Shown: positions 28,801 through 37,757 of the stretch, piece by piece
How the letters are laid out: every line of letters begins with the position of its first letter
Numbering within the stretch: the stretch's first letter is position 1
Assembly (NCBI GenBank): GCA_945861465.1
Contig: CAMAVB010000028.1
Span: 1-46,185, forward strand
Origin: Candidatus Kuenenia stuttgartensis
GTDB lineage: Bacteria; Planctomycetota; Planctomycetia; Planctomycetales; Planctomycetaceae
Direction of reading: 5' to 3'
Length of the DNA: 46,185 nt
The notes under the pieces: generated by a model
What the model saw: only the letters and a program-made list of their open reading frames with translations
Database searches by the model: none
Told to the model about the DNA's origin: nothing
Program-made: the position numbers and the translations under genes

Positions 28801-30785
28801 GCGAAACCGACGTGTCGCTCGATTTGATGCTGCGAAAAGCACCTCTGGCTCCGACGCCACTGACGATCGTGGCCGTTGATAAACACGGAGCGGCCGTCAG
28901 GAAGGTCACGACAAGACTCATGCCGCCAGCTGATAACGCGTGGGAAATTGAAGTCTGGCAGGTCAAGGAAGGGCAACCCGAACGGCAAATCACGCTTCAG
29001 CAAATGCAGAGTGAGAATAGTCTCCGCCTGCGATTGCTGCCATCGACATGGGATCCCATGACGGAGATGGATGTGCCGTCTCAACTGAAGCTGCGATTGC
29101 GGCGAACAAAGGGCATTTCAAACAGCGTTCGCATCAGGGCCGTTCATGCAGGCAGCACCGCAGTTGCGTGGTCACGTCCGGAACCACTGGTCTTTCCTGA
29201 CGGCGAGACAGTGGTCGATATCCCGTATCAGAGCCCCGCCGCGCCGCCTGCGGAAGGTGCGGCACCGATTACGATACAGTCTGCGCCTGAGATTTCACGC
29301 GGATTACTTTTTGAAATTACGCCGGACGGTCTGCCAGAAGATCTGTCGAGGAGAGTGACGTCTCAGATTTCAATCACTCCACGGCTGCTTGGTCCTGAAG
29401 ACGTGCTCCTCCGACCGGAACCGAAATACGATCCTGCAGAAGATGTGCTGGTGATTCCGCTGGTGCGCGCTCCGTACGATGATGCCGCAGGGCTGTGGCC
29501 GACGAAACTGCCTGCTGATGTGGAACTGAGTCCAAAGCTACAGCAATGTCTCATGCTGCCGGAAGCCAGGTTCACGACCCCGACCCTGAATGCAGACGGC
29601 TATACGTTCAGAATTCCGTTCCGTTCATCTGAGATCCGGAAGATCCTGAGTAAAGACGGGTTGGAATTCGGCGTTTCTGTCGCGGGTGTTCCGCATGGAT
29701 GGTGGTGGACATTGGTTGATGGCGTTCCGCGACTTCTGGAAGGCGATCGTGCTCAGGTTCGCACGTTTCTTTCGGTTGATAATGCGGCCGAAGTCAAGCT
29801 CGCTGCCACAGCGCCGAATCTGCTGCTGGGCGAAAACTGGGACAAGGCAAAACTGACGGCTAGAGTGTTTATACACGGCGGTCAGTTTGACGAAGGCTGG
29901 AAACTGCAACTCTACTTCCTGCGGCAGGGAACAGAGGATCGGCTTCTCGTCCGCGACACACCATTTGAAGTCAGAAACCGCCGAGTTGAGACGGTCAGAA
30001 TCACGGCAGGTGCGAACGGTGTGTGGCAGTTCTCCACAGCCACTGAGCCGTATGTCGTTTCTGCTTTCACTCTAGGCCAGAAACCCGTGCAGGACGGCAC
30101 TTACGACCTTAACGCGGAACTGGCACGTTCAGGCGCACCCGAGGCACCGATTACTTCGGGCGTGCGCTTTACGCTCGACAAAACCGGACCGACACTCAGC
30201 GCCGAAAACGTGAAGCTCAGTCAGTCCCCGACAGACATTGATGGCGAGCTGAAGGGTACGATTCAGGTAATCGATCAGGAGTCCGAAGTAATCGCAGTCC
30301 AGGTTTGGTTGAATCCTGAAATGAAAGTGCCGCTGTTGATAACGCCAGGCAAGCAGGTCAAGGCGGAGTTCACATTGGACTCTTCACATGGCTTCCCAAT
30401 GCTGCCACCAGACACGGGTAAAGATGAGAAGAAGACGGCGATGCTTTCGATCGAAGCAAAGAATCAAGCGGGTGGAACGACACTGATCCTCAAATCTGTC
30501 ACGTTTTTCCGGCCCGGCAAGCCAGCGCCAATGGTTATGGTGCCGGGAACGATTGTTGTGAATTTGAAAGCTGGTGACAAATACGACGTCTCCGTCACCG
30601 GCAAAGATGACAGCGGCAAAGCTGTCATGCGACAGGCTCCTGGCAGCGAAGGAGTTGCGATGTTCGAACTGCCGCCGGGAAACTATACCGTCAAATGGAA
30701 GCCGAAGATCGGATCCGTGTCCGGGAAGCAGGAAGTGAGACTCAAAAGCAACGAGACAGTGACCACCGACCCTGACAAAAAATAG
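25845..30785 (+). CDS. Giant membrane-anchored protein A with caspase-like N-terminus
   Basis: A 1646-residue protein, first gene of a three-gene operon, starting at GTG with AAGGGG upstream. After a basic N-terminus comes one transmembrane helix (about 24-46). The remainder is probably extracytoplasmic. Residues about 52-298 follow the strand order of a caspase-like (C14) fold (KLVIYCAVDALCV, TVLLLELTGRSPG, LTVICANDKGERSWEY, GTAFGHFIEQAF, LYATLEADVSQWVSGHFGETQ), but the His-Gly and Cys of the catalytic dyad are absent. A low-complexity D/K/S/Q linker (about 315-365) leads to a long, mostly helical middle (about 365-930). The last part (about 940-1646) is beta-rich, with Ig-like strands and a C-terminal segment like carboxypeptidase-regulatory domains (LPPGNYTVKWKP). 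The fold calls are my pattern reading and need structure prediction. Confidence 0.85.
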   Translation: MSSDRGRSWRPEKKINKRDSRRYRIFFVSAMLSLLVGAVAVLVFGTAAPRLRFIVVTEHGFRVDETSLTPLPSGATALNASRLIELAKRLHEADSERFSETETYTSVADFVAETSPASGEKLVIYCAVDALCVAGKESVEKIELELLPAKLSDERIRFSAFLGGIKQRTPSQTVLLLELTGRSPGLASGSVADEIRKQVEQEIDAAGISGLTVICANDKGERSWEYVAAAAAGAGTEFADKASFPEGFRGTAFGHFIEQAFVEGKATTAAQLYATLEADVSQWVSGHFGETQTVWMKSPDPQDATKELLPSTKLAEAKKTDDQPPAQDVPDSKVPADADSKSADEKTQTAQSVDSAAEDDPVSRLKKLQARRDAIANQSVIAVLYPVEWLQLHISLLAAERFAMTGNREEFDAMHDDVLRSALKELERDAAERSPTPGQQAADDWIAVESSAEVSAEGAKLLQQTQRDFRVEPAKAPRELRDEILENRVLRRALVASVTKDLKGLSKSITLETNLERRASEIQERIFLIENLASRWPKEDQDVFPEQLATIKEVLSGQDIEWLAAATTPLDQLLDLRHQTLQLAAGKDPDVKRLRHDQWQKIAPELDEVLRTLHAAERWLCVGPEGKNLAEDRLAKARQTFDKLKQQLAASSRLTKIRDAQRFEIPFLIQYLAMRLEETSLPQAELSAAGNMAANAVEGSLTAGDFPVGQLEPVGFNRDHIEAMFQLTRDFSKPDSAVTESDERHYRKLHEYVAGRLGDPKSVSASEVLQLLTIPHPDREKHLQLLTRQHVGVASRPSQPSGRSGIWISFWSLRLVHAIEPTSSTESTADWQCWRDLVTAISESKTDVPARRVAMASLLRSRWIGAMKKLKSFHDSEEFVPENEILTILSKDVSRRVRATSLENRMLYSRIQQALPEEKASQDGVSIAVLNPDDEVSSDDFRVTIRVRVSDVAELFVTNQNDAIDLTNAKAGKDGNWFRVPVDASSETDVSLDLMLRKAPLAPTPLTIVAVDKHGAAVRKVTTRLMPPADNAWEIEVWQVKEGQPERQITLQQMQSENSLRLRLLPSTWDPMTEMDVPSQLKLRLRRTKGISNSVRIRAVHAGSTAVAWSRPEPLVFPDGETVVDIPYQSPAAPPAEGAAPITIQSAPEISRGLLFEITPDGLPEDLSRRVTSQISITPRLLGPEDVLLRPEPKYDPAEDVLVIPLVRAPYDDAAGLWPTKLPADVELSPKLQQCLMLPEARFTTPTLNADGYTFRIPFRSSEIRKILSKDGLEFGVSVAGVPHGWWWTLVDGVPRLLEGDRAQVRTFLSVDNAAEVKLAATAPNLLLGENWDKAKLTARVFIHGGQFDEGWKLQLYFLRQGTEDRLLVRDTPFEVRNRRVETVRITAGANGVWQFSTATEPYVVSAFTLGQKPVQDGTYDLNAELARSGAPEAPITSGVRFTLDKTGPTLSAENVKLSQSPTDIDGELKGTIQVIDQESEVIAVQVWLNPEMKVPLLITPGKQVKAEFTLDSSHGFPMLPPDTGKDEKKTAMLSIEAKNQAGGTTLILKSVTFFRPGKPAPMVMVPGTIVVNLKAGDKYDVSVTGKDDSGKAVMRQAPGSEGVAMFELPPGNYTVKWKPKIGSVSGKQEVRLKSNETVTTDPDKK

Positions 30786-30925
30786 TACCGTGTGCAAGGT
30801 AGCGTGAAAAATCCGAAGGAAGACAATAGACTCCTGACAGTGAGCATTCTGGTGCGACTTCAGTGCAACTTCAGTGCAGATGACAGCACTCCTGCTCGCG
30901 GATGATAGAAGGAAACGGACGGACG

Positions 30926-32566
30926 ATGTCAATCCTGTCGAAAATGATGGAATGGGTGTGTTGGATGTTCGGTGTGGTACCGCGATCCGCAGTTGGGTCA
31001 TCACGCCTGTTCCTGATTGTGCATTACAGCTTCATGGCATTTCTGGCCATTCTGTTTGCGGTGTTCAGCGCGGAAATTCGGTCTTTCGTTGGTTTTCCAC
31101 GTGACATGCAGCGTCTGCAGGGTCCGCTGGATCGGTATCTGTGCGGCATTCTGTTCGTTTTGTGTTACGCGATTGTGCGAGTCGTGTTGTTCCTGTTGAA
31201 ATTGCTGGGGATCGAGGACGAATCGGACTTCCCGGATATCGAAGCTGACTGGAAAGAGATCCTGACTGCCTTCAGTCGTGACCGCGTCTTTCTTGAAGAT
31301 CTTCCGTTGTTTCTGGTCAATGGATTTACGCCACAACAGGAACAGAGCGCGTTTGAGGCGGCATCCAACATTGAGTGGCGCGTCATTGTTCCGCCACTGT
31401 CACGGACGTCCGCCGTCGTGCGCGCGTTTGCTCGAGAGGATGCGATATTCGTTTGCTGCACAGGGATTGGAGCGACGAACTGTCAGCAGGGCAAGGTGGT
31501 GGATGTCGCCGACAGCATTTCTGGTGATTCCGGATTTCCGCGTGCCGGGGCCGGCGTCACGGGAACTCGCAGAGCAGGGGAAATTGCGGAAGTGATCGCC
31601 AATGCTCGATCGGCAACCGGAACAAATCGCGCACTGCCTGCGGCGGCCCCGGAGCCAATCGCTGCAGCACCACGAGGCATGGGAGCCTTCTTTGGAACGA
31701 TGGCACCGGGGGGACTCAAACGGGCAATGGAATCGTTCTCTGCGATCAATCGAGAGAGTCAGAAGGGATACGGCAAGAAGCGTGTCATGCCACTTTCGGA
31801 AGTTGAGACGCTGGTGGGAATTCGACGTATGCAGTTCCTGTGCGGGCTCATCGCCAAGGCTCGCGCCCCATTCTGTCAGATTAATGGCATGCTGCAGGCG
31901 ATTCCGTTTTCCTGGGCATCGGAAGTCGAGTATGCCAGAAAACTTGCACCCGCGATCAAAGATGATCTGATTGCTGTCCATGAAACTTTTCAGTTGCAGT
32001 TTCCTGTTGTCGCCGTCGTGACAGAAGTGGATTCCATCGCGGGAATGAAAGACTTTCTGTTGCGCGCGGAACGCATGCAGCCGGGGCTGAGACTGTCTCG
32101 TTCTGGCTCAAGTTTTGCCCCGGGAGCCGAAGTCAACGACATGAATGCCGCATGGATTGTCGATCGAGGGTTGCAGTGGTTTCGAGGCTGGGTTTATACG
32201 GCATTTTCTGCGGATATCGACAGCCGCGATAATCAGAAGCTCTTTCAGATGCTGTGTGAGATAAGTCAGCGGCGGCAAGGATTGGTCATTTTGCTCAGAG
32301 ACTCTTTGTATCGAATTGTGCAGCCGAGCCCACGACTTCATGGAGTGTATTTTTCCGCCACCGGGCGTGCGTCAACCGAGCAGGGGTTTATGCGAGGCGT
32401 CCTGGACAAACTGCCTGAATCGCAGGGAATGGTCGCCTGGACTCCGCAACTTGTGAAATCGCAGCAGAGATCAAAGCTGGTCTCGATTTGTCTGTTCACC
32501 GGTGCGGTGCTGGTCTCAGGCATAGCGGTCGCGGTGTACCTCACCAGAATCGCAGGTGCAACATGA
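30926..32566 (+). CDS. TssM/IcmF-like membrane protein with degenerate P-loop
   Basis: A 546-residue protein, second gene of the operon. ATG at 30926 is preferred over 30902 because AAGGA precedes it. Two N-terminal transmembrane helices (about 27-48, 72-95) are followed by a cytoplasmic domain and a third transmembrane helix at the extreme C-terminus (about 517-538), the layout of the membrane-plus-NTPase half of TssM/IcmF. Matching segments are WKEILTAFSRDRVFLEDLPLFLVNG (TssM: LPWYLVIG before the P-loop), FQLQFPVVAVVTEVDSIAGMKDFL (TssM: FPVYVLVTKLDLVPGF) and LHGVYFSATG (TssM: LRGVYFTSG). The P-loop is degenerate (NGFTPQQEQS, no GKS/T) and the lysine of the TK(L)D motif is glutamate. The large periplasmic TssM part is missing. 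The stop overlaps the next start (ATGA). Confidence 0.82.
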   Translation: MSILSKMMEWVCWMFGVVPRSAVGSSRLFLIVHYSFMAFLAILFAVFSAEIRSFVGFPRDMQRLQGPLDRYLCGILFVLCYAIVRVVLFLLKLLGIEDESDFPDIEADWKEILTAFSRDRVFLEDLPLFLVNGFTPQQEQSAFEAASNIEWRVIVPPLSRTSAVVRAFAREDAIFVCCTGIGATNCQQGKVVDVADSISGDSGFPRAGAGVTGTRRAGEIAEVIANARSATGTNRALPAAAPEPIAAAPRGMGAFFGTMAPGGLKRAMESFSAINRESQKGYGKKRVMPLSEVETLVGIRRMQFLCGLIAKARAPFCQINGMLQAIPFSWASEVEYARKLAPAIKDDLIAVHETFQLQFPVVAVVTEVDSIAGMKDFLLRAERMQPGLRLSRSGSSFAPGAEVNDMNAAWIVDRGLQWFRGWVYTAFSADIDSRDNQKLFQMLCEISQRRQGLVILLRDSLYRIVQPSPRLHGVYFSATGRASTEQGFMRGVLDKLPESQGMVAWTPQLVKSQQRSKLVSICLFTGAVLVSGIAVAVYLTRIAGAT

Positions 32567-35500
32567 CGTCAAGTGGTGGTCAGGACTGGCGCGGAGGTCG
32601 GGTGCCACGCAATTCGGGACGGTCGGAAGAAGCTGCTCCTAGTTGGAAACAGTCGCCGCACTCACCTGCCGCGCGTGTGCGAACCAAAGGTCTCGGGCCA
32701 AAGTTGCGGATTGCTGCAGCAATCGTGTTCCTGATTGCACTGGTTGCGGCGGTGATTGCAACCTGGGATCCTGCGAAAGAGCATCGCACGCACTTTGTCA
32801 TGCTGAATCTGATGGACGGAGCCGGACCATTTGACACTGCGGCGGCCCTCACTTTGCCTGAAGGAATTGAAACAGCCACAAGTACTCGCATCGTCACTCT
32901 CTGTCACCTTCCGATACTCGCCCTCAATTCGAAATCCCCCGCTGATCAGAGCAATCTTGATGCGGCACATACTGTCGTGATCAATCTGCAGACAACGTTT
33001 GTTCCCGGACCGAACGGTGAATTTCGGTGCCTGATTAGCAACAGCACTCCGAATCTGGATAAGGCAGATCAATTCGCGGAACTGGCGACACTGAAGTCAG
33101 AGCTGGACGCACTCTGGAAGAAAGACCCTTCAAAGCATGTGCTGCTGTTGGTGGATTCCCCTCAGACGAGCTGGGAGTGGCGGACCGGCTGTCTGCATTC
33201 CAGCCTGGTTGATGAATTTGAAAAGTGGACAACGGCATCAAAGAACCTGGTTGTTCTGCTGAGTTCCCCGTCGAACGGTTTGAGCGAACCGGGAACTACC
33301 GGCACGAATGGAAAGTCGATCTTCGGACACTTCGCATCGATTGGATTCAGTAATCTCGCCGACCAGAATCTCGATCAGAAGTTGACGGTTGCTGAATTCT
33401 GCAAATATGTGACTGACCAAACGGACGGCTGGGTTCGGGACCATCGCAATGTTGACGGCCAGGCGGTTACCGTTCTTCCGCTGGACTCGTTGTCAAACGG
33501 CGATCGTGATTTCACCGTCTTTACAGATCTCGTCCAATTGCCGGACACTGCGGAGCAGATTGGCGGCAAATCCAGCACAGACTTTACGGCGGCAGACCTT
33601 ACGGCGATTCAAGAGCAGTGGATGCTTCGTCAGTCCCTGCAGTTACGCGGTGGCCCGCGCTGGAATCCGCTGCTCTGGAAATCCGCGACCGATGATCTCG
33701 TACGAGCTGAAAAAGCATTTCTGTCTGGCCAGGGCAAGAAGGCTCGCCTGGCGTTGACCCAGTCCACGGGCACATTGCGGGAACTTGAAACTCTGACGAA
33801 TGAGATTTGCCCGCCGCCGGAGTCGATCGATCCCGATCGCGGACTTCCGTTCAGCGATTTCAGAGAATTCCCCTCGCTGGATCGTGTTAAGCCGCTGTTT
33901 CCTGCCGCTGCCGGAGAGGCCGGTGTGGCTACCGGATTCACTTCCGCCGAGGTTGTCCTTGTTGCAAATATCGAGGGATTTCCGTTCAGCAGTTTCGGGC
34001 TGACAAAGCCTGCCGATGTAAATGTCATTAGCGCGCGACGAGCCACCGCAGAAGCAGCCGTTGCCAGGATGCTGGGATGTGCAGACCAACTGGCAAGCAC
34101 AGTGAAGCGTCTGGAGTCTACGTTGTTGTTGTCTGAAGACCGCCATTTCACCAGACCTGTTGCGGGCGAATCCGCTGCAACGGAAGATTCGAATCCTGAT
34201 TTATTGATCACCGCCGTTGGGGAGTTCACCGATGCCCAAAACCGCGCAGAGACCACTCTCTTTGAACTGCTGGACAATGCTTCCTCGCTGGCTTTTTGGG
34301 CTGCGAATCCGGCTTGGGAAGTTTCGGATTCTGACCGAAAATTCTGGCTGAAAGTGCTGGTCCGAAACGAGCCGACGGTCACCGTGACAGGCGACATTCC
34401 GAGTACCATGTTCGATCCGCTCAAAGGAATCAGTGATGAGGGAGTCAGCGGCACCCCAGATCATGAACTCTCAGCACAAAAATTGCAAAAAGAGATCTAT
34501 CGGCTTCTCGTTTATGGCCGCGCTCTTCAGCGTAACCTGTTGTTCATTGAACCGATTCAGGGATTCACAGCGAATGAACTGCAAACTGTCACTGAGGCAC
34601 TGAAATCCGCACAGAAAGATGCGTCAAGCTCACAGCAGGAGATTCAGGATCTGCTGGAGAAAATGTGCAAGGAGGCGCTTGGGGAGAAGCCGGCAAAACG
34701 AGCCGGACAGGTTCGTGCCTACAAGTTCCTGCGGTCCACTCTCAGTCTGACGTCGATCCGGCCTGAGACACGGATGTCGGTACTAAGTTCGCTTCAGGAA
34801 TGGGATGCAGCGTTCGCTACCACAAAAGTGCCTGCCCCGGAGGCGGATGTCCAGCATGATGCCAGTTTGGTTCAGCCGGGGATTGCCGCAGAGGCATTGT
34901 GGATGCTGCAGGTGTTGAATTTTTTGCCGGAACATGAGCAGCAGTCGGTGTTGCTCGGGCAGGCTTGGAATGCCGCAAAATCACTCGCGGAGGATGACTC
35001 TGCGGATGAGCACGACGCGGCATTCCGGTTGGGAGAACCGGTTCGAAAAGTCTGGAAGCAAAATCGGGAGCTTGTGGTTGTGGCAGTGCGGGATACAACT
35101 GCAGATGCTCACAGTCTGCTGCGAACAGCGGACCAGCGGGCTCGACTGTTTTCCGGTTTTGACGCTGGCCCAAAATCACTTCGTTCGCCAACGGAACGCC
35201 TGCGTCAACTCAATCGAATTCAATATTGCCTGATGCACGCCGACCGACTTCTGTTCGGCCTCTGGATCGAACCAGGGGATTCTCCTCCACTCGAGCAGAA
35301 AGGCTGGTATGCCAAAGCCACAGACGTATGGTTGACCGCCGCGCGCAAGTGCGAGCAGCGTTTATCGACTGATGGCATGGGAACACCAGCGCCCATTGTC
35401 GAATCGCTTCGGAAGCTGGAGTCCCGACTGTCGGACTCAAAGAATTTAGTACTGACATTTGGAACGGACCAGCGTGATCTCGATCTCCGCGAACAGTCCA

Positions 35501-37536
35501 ATCGCAGCGGGACCATCAAAGGCACGATCCAGATGACTGGCTGCGCCGGCATTTCGGGTGAGGCGGCAGTGCTCGTTCGCCTCGAACCCAATGCCCCCTT
35601 TGTCGTCGAAAACAACGGGCAGGCACTGCGGGTTGGTGATGGGGCAATGGACTCGGTGCTGGCGTTTCGTCGCCTGCGAGATCCAGGAACTGTCGATTGC
35701 CTGTCCGTCCCGATCTCTCCGGAGACCTTTTTCCGCGGGCGATTCAGAAAAGCCGAACCGGCGGTCATCGTCGATCCGTGTGCGCCGGCAGAATTCGTTG
35801 TTGACAAAAAAGCTCGGTCACAGACCGCGAGCGTCAAGGTTTCGGGGGCAGATCCCAGGCCGATTGTGGTGATCCTCGATTTTTCCGGCAGCATGAATGA
35901 GCCGTTGTCAACAAAGCCCGAGACGTTGCGTTACCAGGAGGCACTGACAACCCTGGAGTCACTCGTCAGAAACGGCGCATTGAATGGTTCACGGGTGATC
36001 CTGAACGTCTATGGTCACCGCGTGAAATATGACCCTGTCGCAAAGATCGTTGTCCCAAATCCGTTGTATGCCAAATGCTTCGGAAAACCAATCCCGGGTG
36101 GGTTGGTCGAAATGGACGACATCGAAAACGAATTTGACGGAAAGATAGGCACACCGGAAGCGCTGGCGGACTTCAATCGAGTTATTGACAGTTTGCGGTG
36201 TTCGAAACCGTTTGGCTTCACGCCGCTGGCAAAGGCGATCACAGATGCGCTCAGTGCAGACCTGCAGAAAAAAGCTGGCATCGTCATCGCCATCAGCGAT
36301 GGCGAGGCCAAAGACCTGACCTCTCGAAGAGAGATTGATTTGCGGGATGCTCAGAAACAAAATGGGGTCAGTTCCGTGACGATCGTTGCTTTTGATGTTG
36401 CGGCCAACCCTGTCGCTCGACAGGAGCTGGAGAAGACATTTCGACCGTTTAATATCGGCATTATTGATGCGGCGCAGCAAGCGCAACTTGAAGCTAAAAT
36501 TCTTGGGCTGCTTGATCCCAGGGTTTATACGATCACCTGGGACGACGGTGCGAAGTCCAAAATCGCTCCACTCGGTACCGCCATTACGGACCTTGCCCCT
36601 GCGACAGAACGGAAGTTCAGCATTCAGTTTTCTGAGATCAACACCTTACAGCCCATTGTTCTGCAGCCAGCTGATATTGTGGATCTGGACATTGATCATT
36701 CTCGGAAACTCCTGCTGTTCAAACGCGAAAAGAGTGCGGTCAGCAGGAAGGCCTCCGGCGGTCAGTTTGCCGCTGATTCGCCGACCAGTCTGAAATCCCT
36801 CGCGCCGCCTCGATCGTCGGACCCTTTAGCGGGGCAGAATCCCCAAATGGGAAAGGCAGAACTCCGTCTGATGCTTGATCACGAACGCGATGACCTGCCT
36901 GTGCGGCAACCTGCGGAAATCGAATTTGCCGTCCGCCCGGTCAGTTCTGAGTCCACTTTCCGACCTGCCCTGATCCAGCAGGTCTTTACGTCAGAGGCCG
37001 GGGCACCAGGCTGGAATCTGACGATTGGCGAATGGCCAAAACAGCAATTGTTCCTGGTGGATGCCGTTTGGAAAATGGACCGTACTCCGGCTGAGCAAGT
37101 AATTCCCTGGAAGGATCTGAAAGCAGCCGACTCCATTGACAAGGCAGTGCCGGTGAGAGAAGTCGGTTTGCCGGAGTTCGGCGTATGGGTGACGCTGCTC
37201 GACAACGAGCTTCAGGTTCGTCTCGACCCGGTGACCGTTGTCCGAAAGTCCGAAGCTCCGCGTCCATTGAAGGCATTGGGAGAAGAATTGGCATTGAATC
37301 GAGTTGAAGACGTCCGAATCGAGATCGGCATGAAGGACACGGCAAGTCTGAACGCCGCGTTTCTGCCGTGGGAAGTGGAGACTCGAGTCATCCGGCTGGA
37401 GACGGGGGCGGTCCGCTATGTATTCTCGGGAGACCAGATTACGCGGGCCACGGTCGCTGATGCTGCGATTGCATTCACGTCAGCCGCTGCACGAAAAGCA
37501 GGTGCGATCGAAGTCAGCGATTTTAGAATTGAATAA
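32563..37536 (+). CDS. Giant membrane-anchored protein C: caspase-like N-terminus plus VWA domain
   Basis: A 1657-residue protein, third gene of the operon. The start at 32563 overlaps the upstream stop; the open frame continues upstream only inside the previous gene. One transmembrane helix lies at about 47-67 after a basic N-terminus. Residues about 75-310 repeat the caspase-like pattern of protein A (HTVVINLQTTFV, HVLLLVDSPQTSWEW, LVVLLSSPSNGLSEP, SIFGHFASIGFSNLADQNLDQKLTVAEFCKYV), again without the His/Cys dyad. A long helical middle follows (about 370-1020). A VWA domain (about 1098-1310) has a complete MIDAS: DFSGS (D1106, S1108, S1110), T1220 in GFTPLAKAI and D1246 in AISDGEA. The C-terminal 340 residues are beta-rich. 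Proteins A and C are probably distant paralogues in their first 300 residues. Confidence 0.85.
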   Translation: MTSSGGQDWRGGRVPRNSGRSEEAAPSWKQSPHSPAARVRTKGLGPKLRIAAAIVFLIALVAAVIATWDPAKEHRTHFVMLNLMDGAGPFDTAAALTLPEGIETATSTRIVTLCHLPILALNSKSPADQSNLDAAHTVVINLQTTFVPGPNGEFRCLISNSTPNLDKADQFAELATLKSELDALWKKDPSKHVLLLVDSPQTSWEWRTGCLHSSLVDEFEKWTTASKNLVVLLSSPSNGLSEPGTTGTNGKSIFGHFASIGFSNLADQNLDQKLTVAEFCKYVTDQTDGWVRDHRNVDGQAVTVLPLDSLSNGDRDFTVFTDLVQLPDTAEQIGGKSSTDFTAADLTAIQEQWMLRQSLQLRGGPRWNPLLWKSATDDLVRAEKAFLSGQGKKARLALTQSTGTLRELETLTNEICPPPESIDPDRGLPFSDFREFPSLDRVKPLFPAAAGEAGVATGFTSAEVVLVANIEGFPFSSFGLTKPADVNVISARRATAEAAVARMLGCADQLASTVKRLESTLLLSEDRHFTRPVAGESAATEDSNPDLLITAVGEFTDAQNRAETTLFELLDNASSLAFWAANPAWEVSDSDRKFWLKVLVRNEPTVTVTGDIPSTMFDPLKGISDEGVSGTPDHELSAQKLQKEIYRLLVYGRALQRNLLFIEPIQGFTANELQTVTEALKSAQKDASSSQQEIQDLLEKMCKEALGEKPAKRAGQVRAYKFLRSTLSLTSIRPETRMSVLSSLQEWDAAFATTKVPAPEADVQHDASLVQPGIAAEALWMLQVLNFLPEHEQQSVLLGQAWNAAKSLAEDDSADEHDAAFRLGEPVRKVWKQNRELVVVAVRDTTADAHSLLRTADQRARLFSGFDAGPKSLRSPTERLRQLNRIQYCLMHADRLLFGLWIEPGDSPPLEQKGWYAKATDVWLTAARKCEQRLSTDGMGTPAPIVESLRKLESRLSDSKNLVLTFGTDQRDLDLREQSNRSGTIKGTIQMTGCAGISGEAAVLVRLEPNAPFVVENNGQALRVGDGAMDSVLAFRRLRDPGTVDCLSVPISPETFFRGRFRKAEPAVIVDPCAPAEFVVDKKARSQTASVKVSGADPRPIVVILDFSGSMNEPLSTKPETLRYQEALTTLESLVRNGALNGSRVILNVYGHRVKYDPVAKIVVPNPLYAKCFGKPIPGGLVEMDDIENEFDGKIGTPEALADFNRVIDSLRCSKPFGFTPLAKAITDALSADLQKKAGIVIAISDGEAKDLTSRREIDLRDAQKQNGVSSVTIVAFDVAANPVARQELEKTFRPFNIGIIDAAQQAQLEAKILGLLDPRVYTITWDDGAKSKIAPLGTAITDLAPATERKFSIQFSEINTLQPIVLQPADIVDLDIDHSRKLLLFKREKSAVSRKASGGQFAADSPTSLKSLAPPRSSDPLAGQNPQMGKAELRLMLDHERDDLPVRQPAEIEFAVRPVSSESTFRPALIQQVFTSEAGAPGWNLTIGEWPKQQLFLVDAVWKMDRTPAEQVIPWKDLKAADSIDKAVPVREVGLPEFGVWVTLLDNELQVRLDPVTVVRKSEAPRPLKALGEELALNRVEDVRIEIGMKDTASLNAAFLPWEVETRVIRLETGAVRYVFSGDQITRATVADAAIAFTSAAARKAGAIEVSDFRIE

Positions 37537-37610
37537 GAACCCCTAAAAAAAACTCCGTGGCCGCGTTGTGTCGAGAGTGGCTGAGATGCAAGGAAGAACG
37601 ACGAGACGAC

Positions 37611-37701
37611 AAATGTCGTCGAGGAGTGATGACGCAGCAGATCGGCCGCTATCCCCGCAAATGCAGTTTGAACTGGAATCGATCATTCCTCGACGACAAT
37701 G
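37611..37701. repeat. Inverted repeat after the giant-protein operon
   Basis: Perfect 12-bp arms TGTCGTCGAGGA (37614-37625) and TCCTCGACGACA (37687-37698), extending imperfectly to about 20 bp. It lies 78 bp after the operon's last stop and before the convergent flavodoxin-like gene. Possible terminator or palindromic element. Confidence 0.7.
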
Positions 37702-37757
37702 TGGTCGTGTTTTTTCTGAAGATACTTCACGCGGGTTGGACTGAGACACTTTTTGTT

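Noticed and set aside
30926-32566. True type VI secretion system locus
   Set aside because: No TssB/C sheath, Hcp, VgrG, baseplate, TssJ/L or ClpV gene is present in the window; similarity is limited to the TssM membrane/NTPase module.
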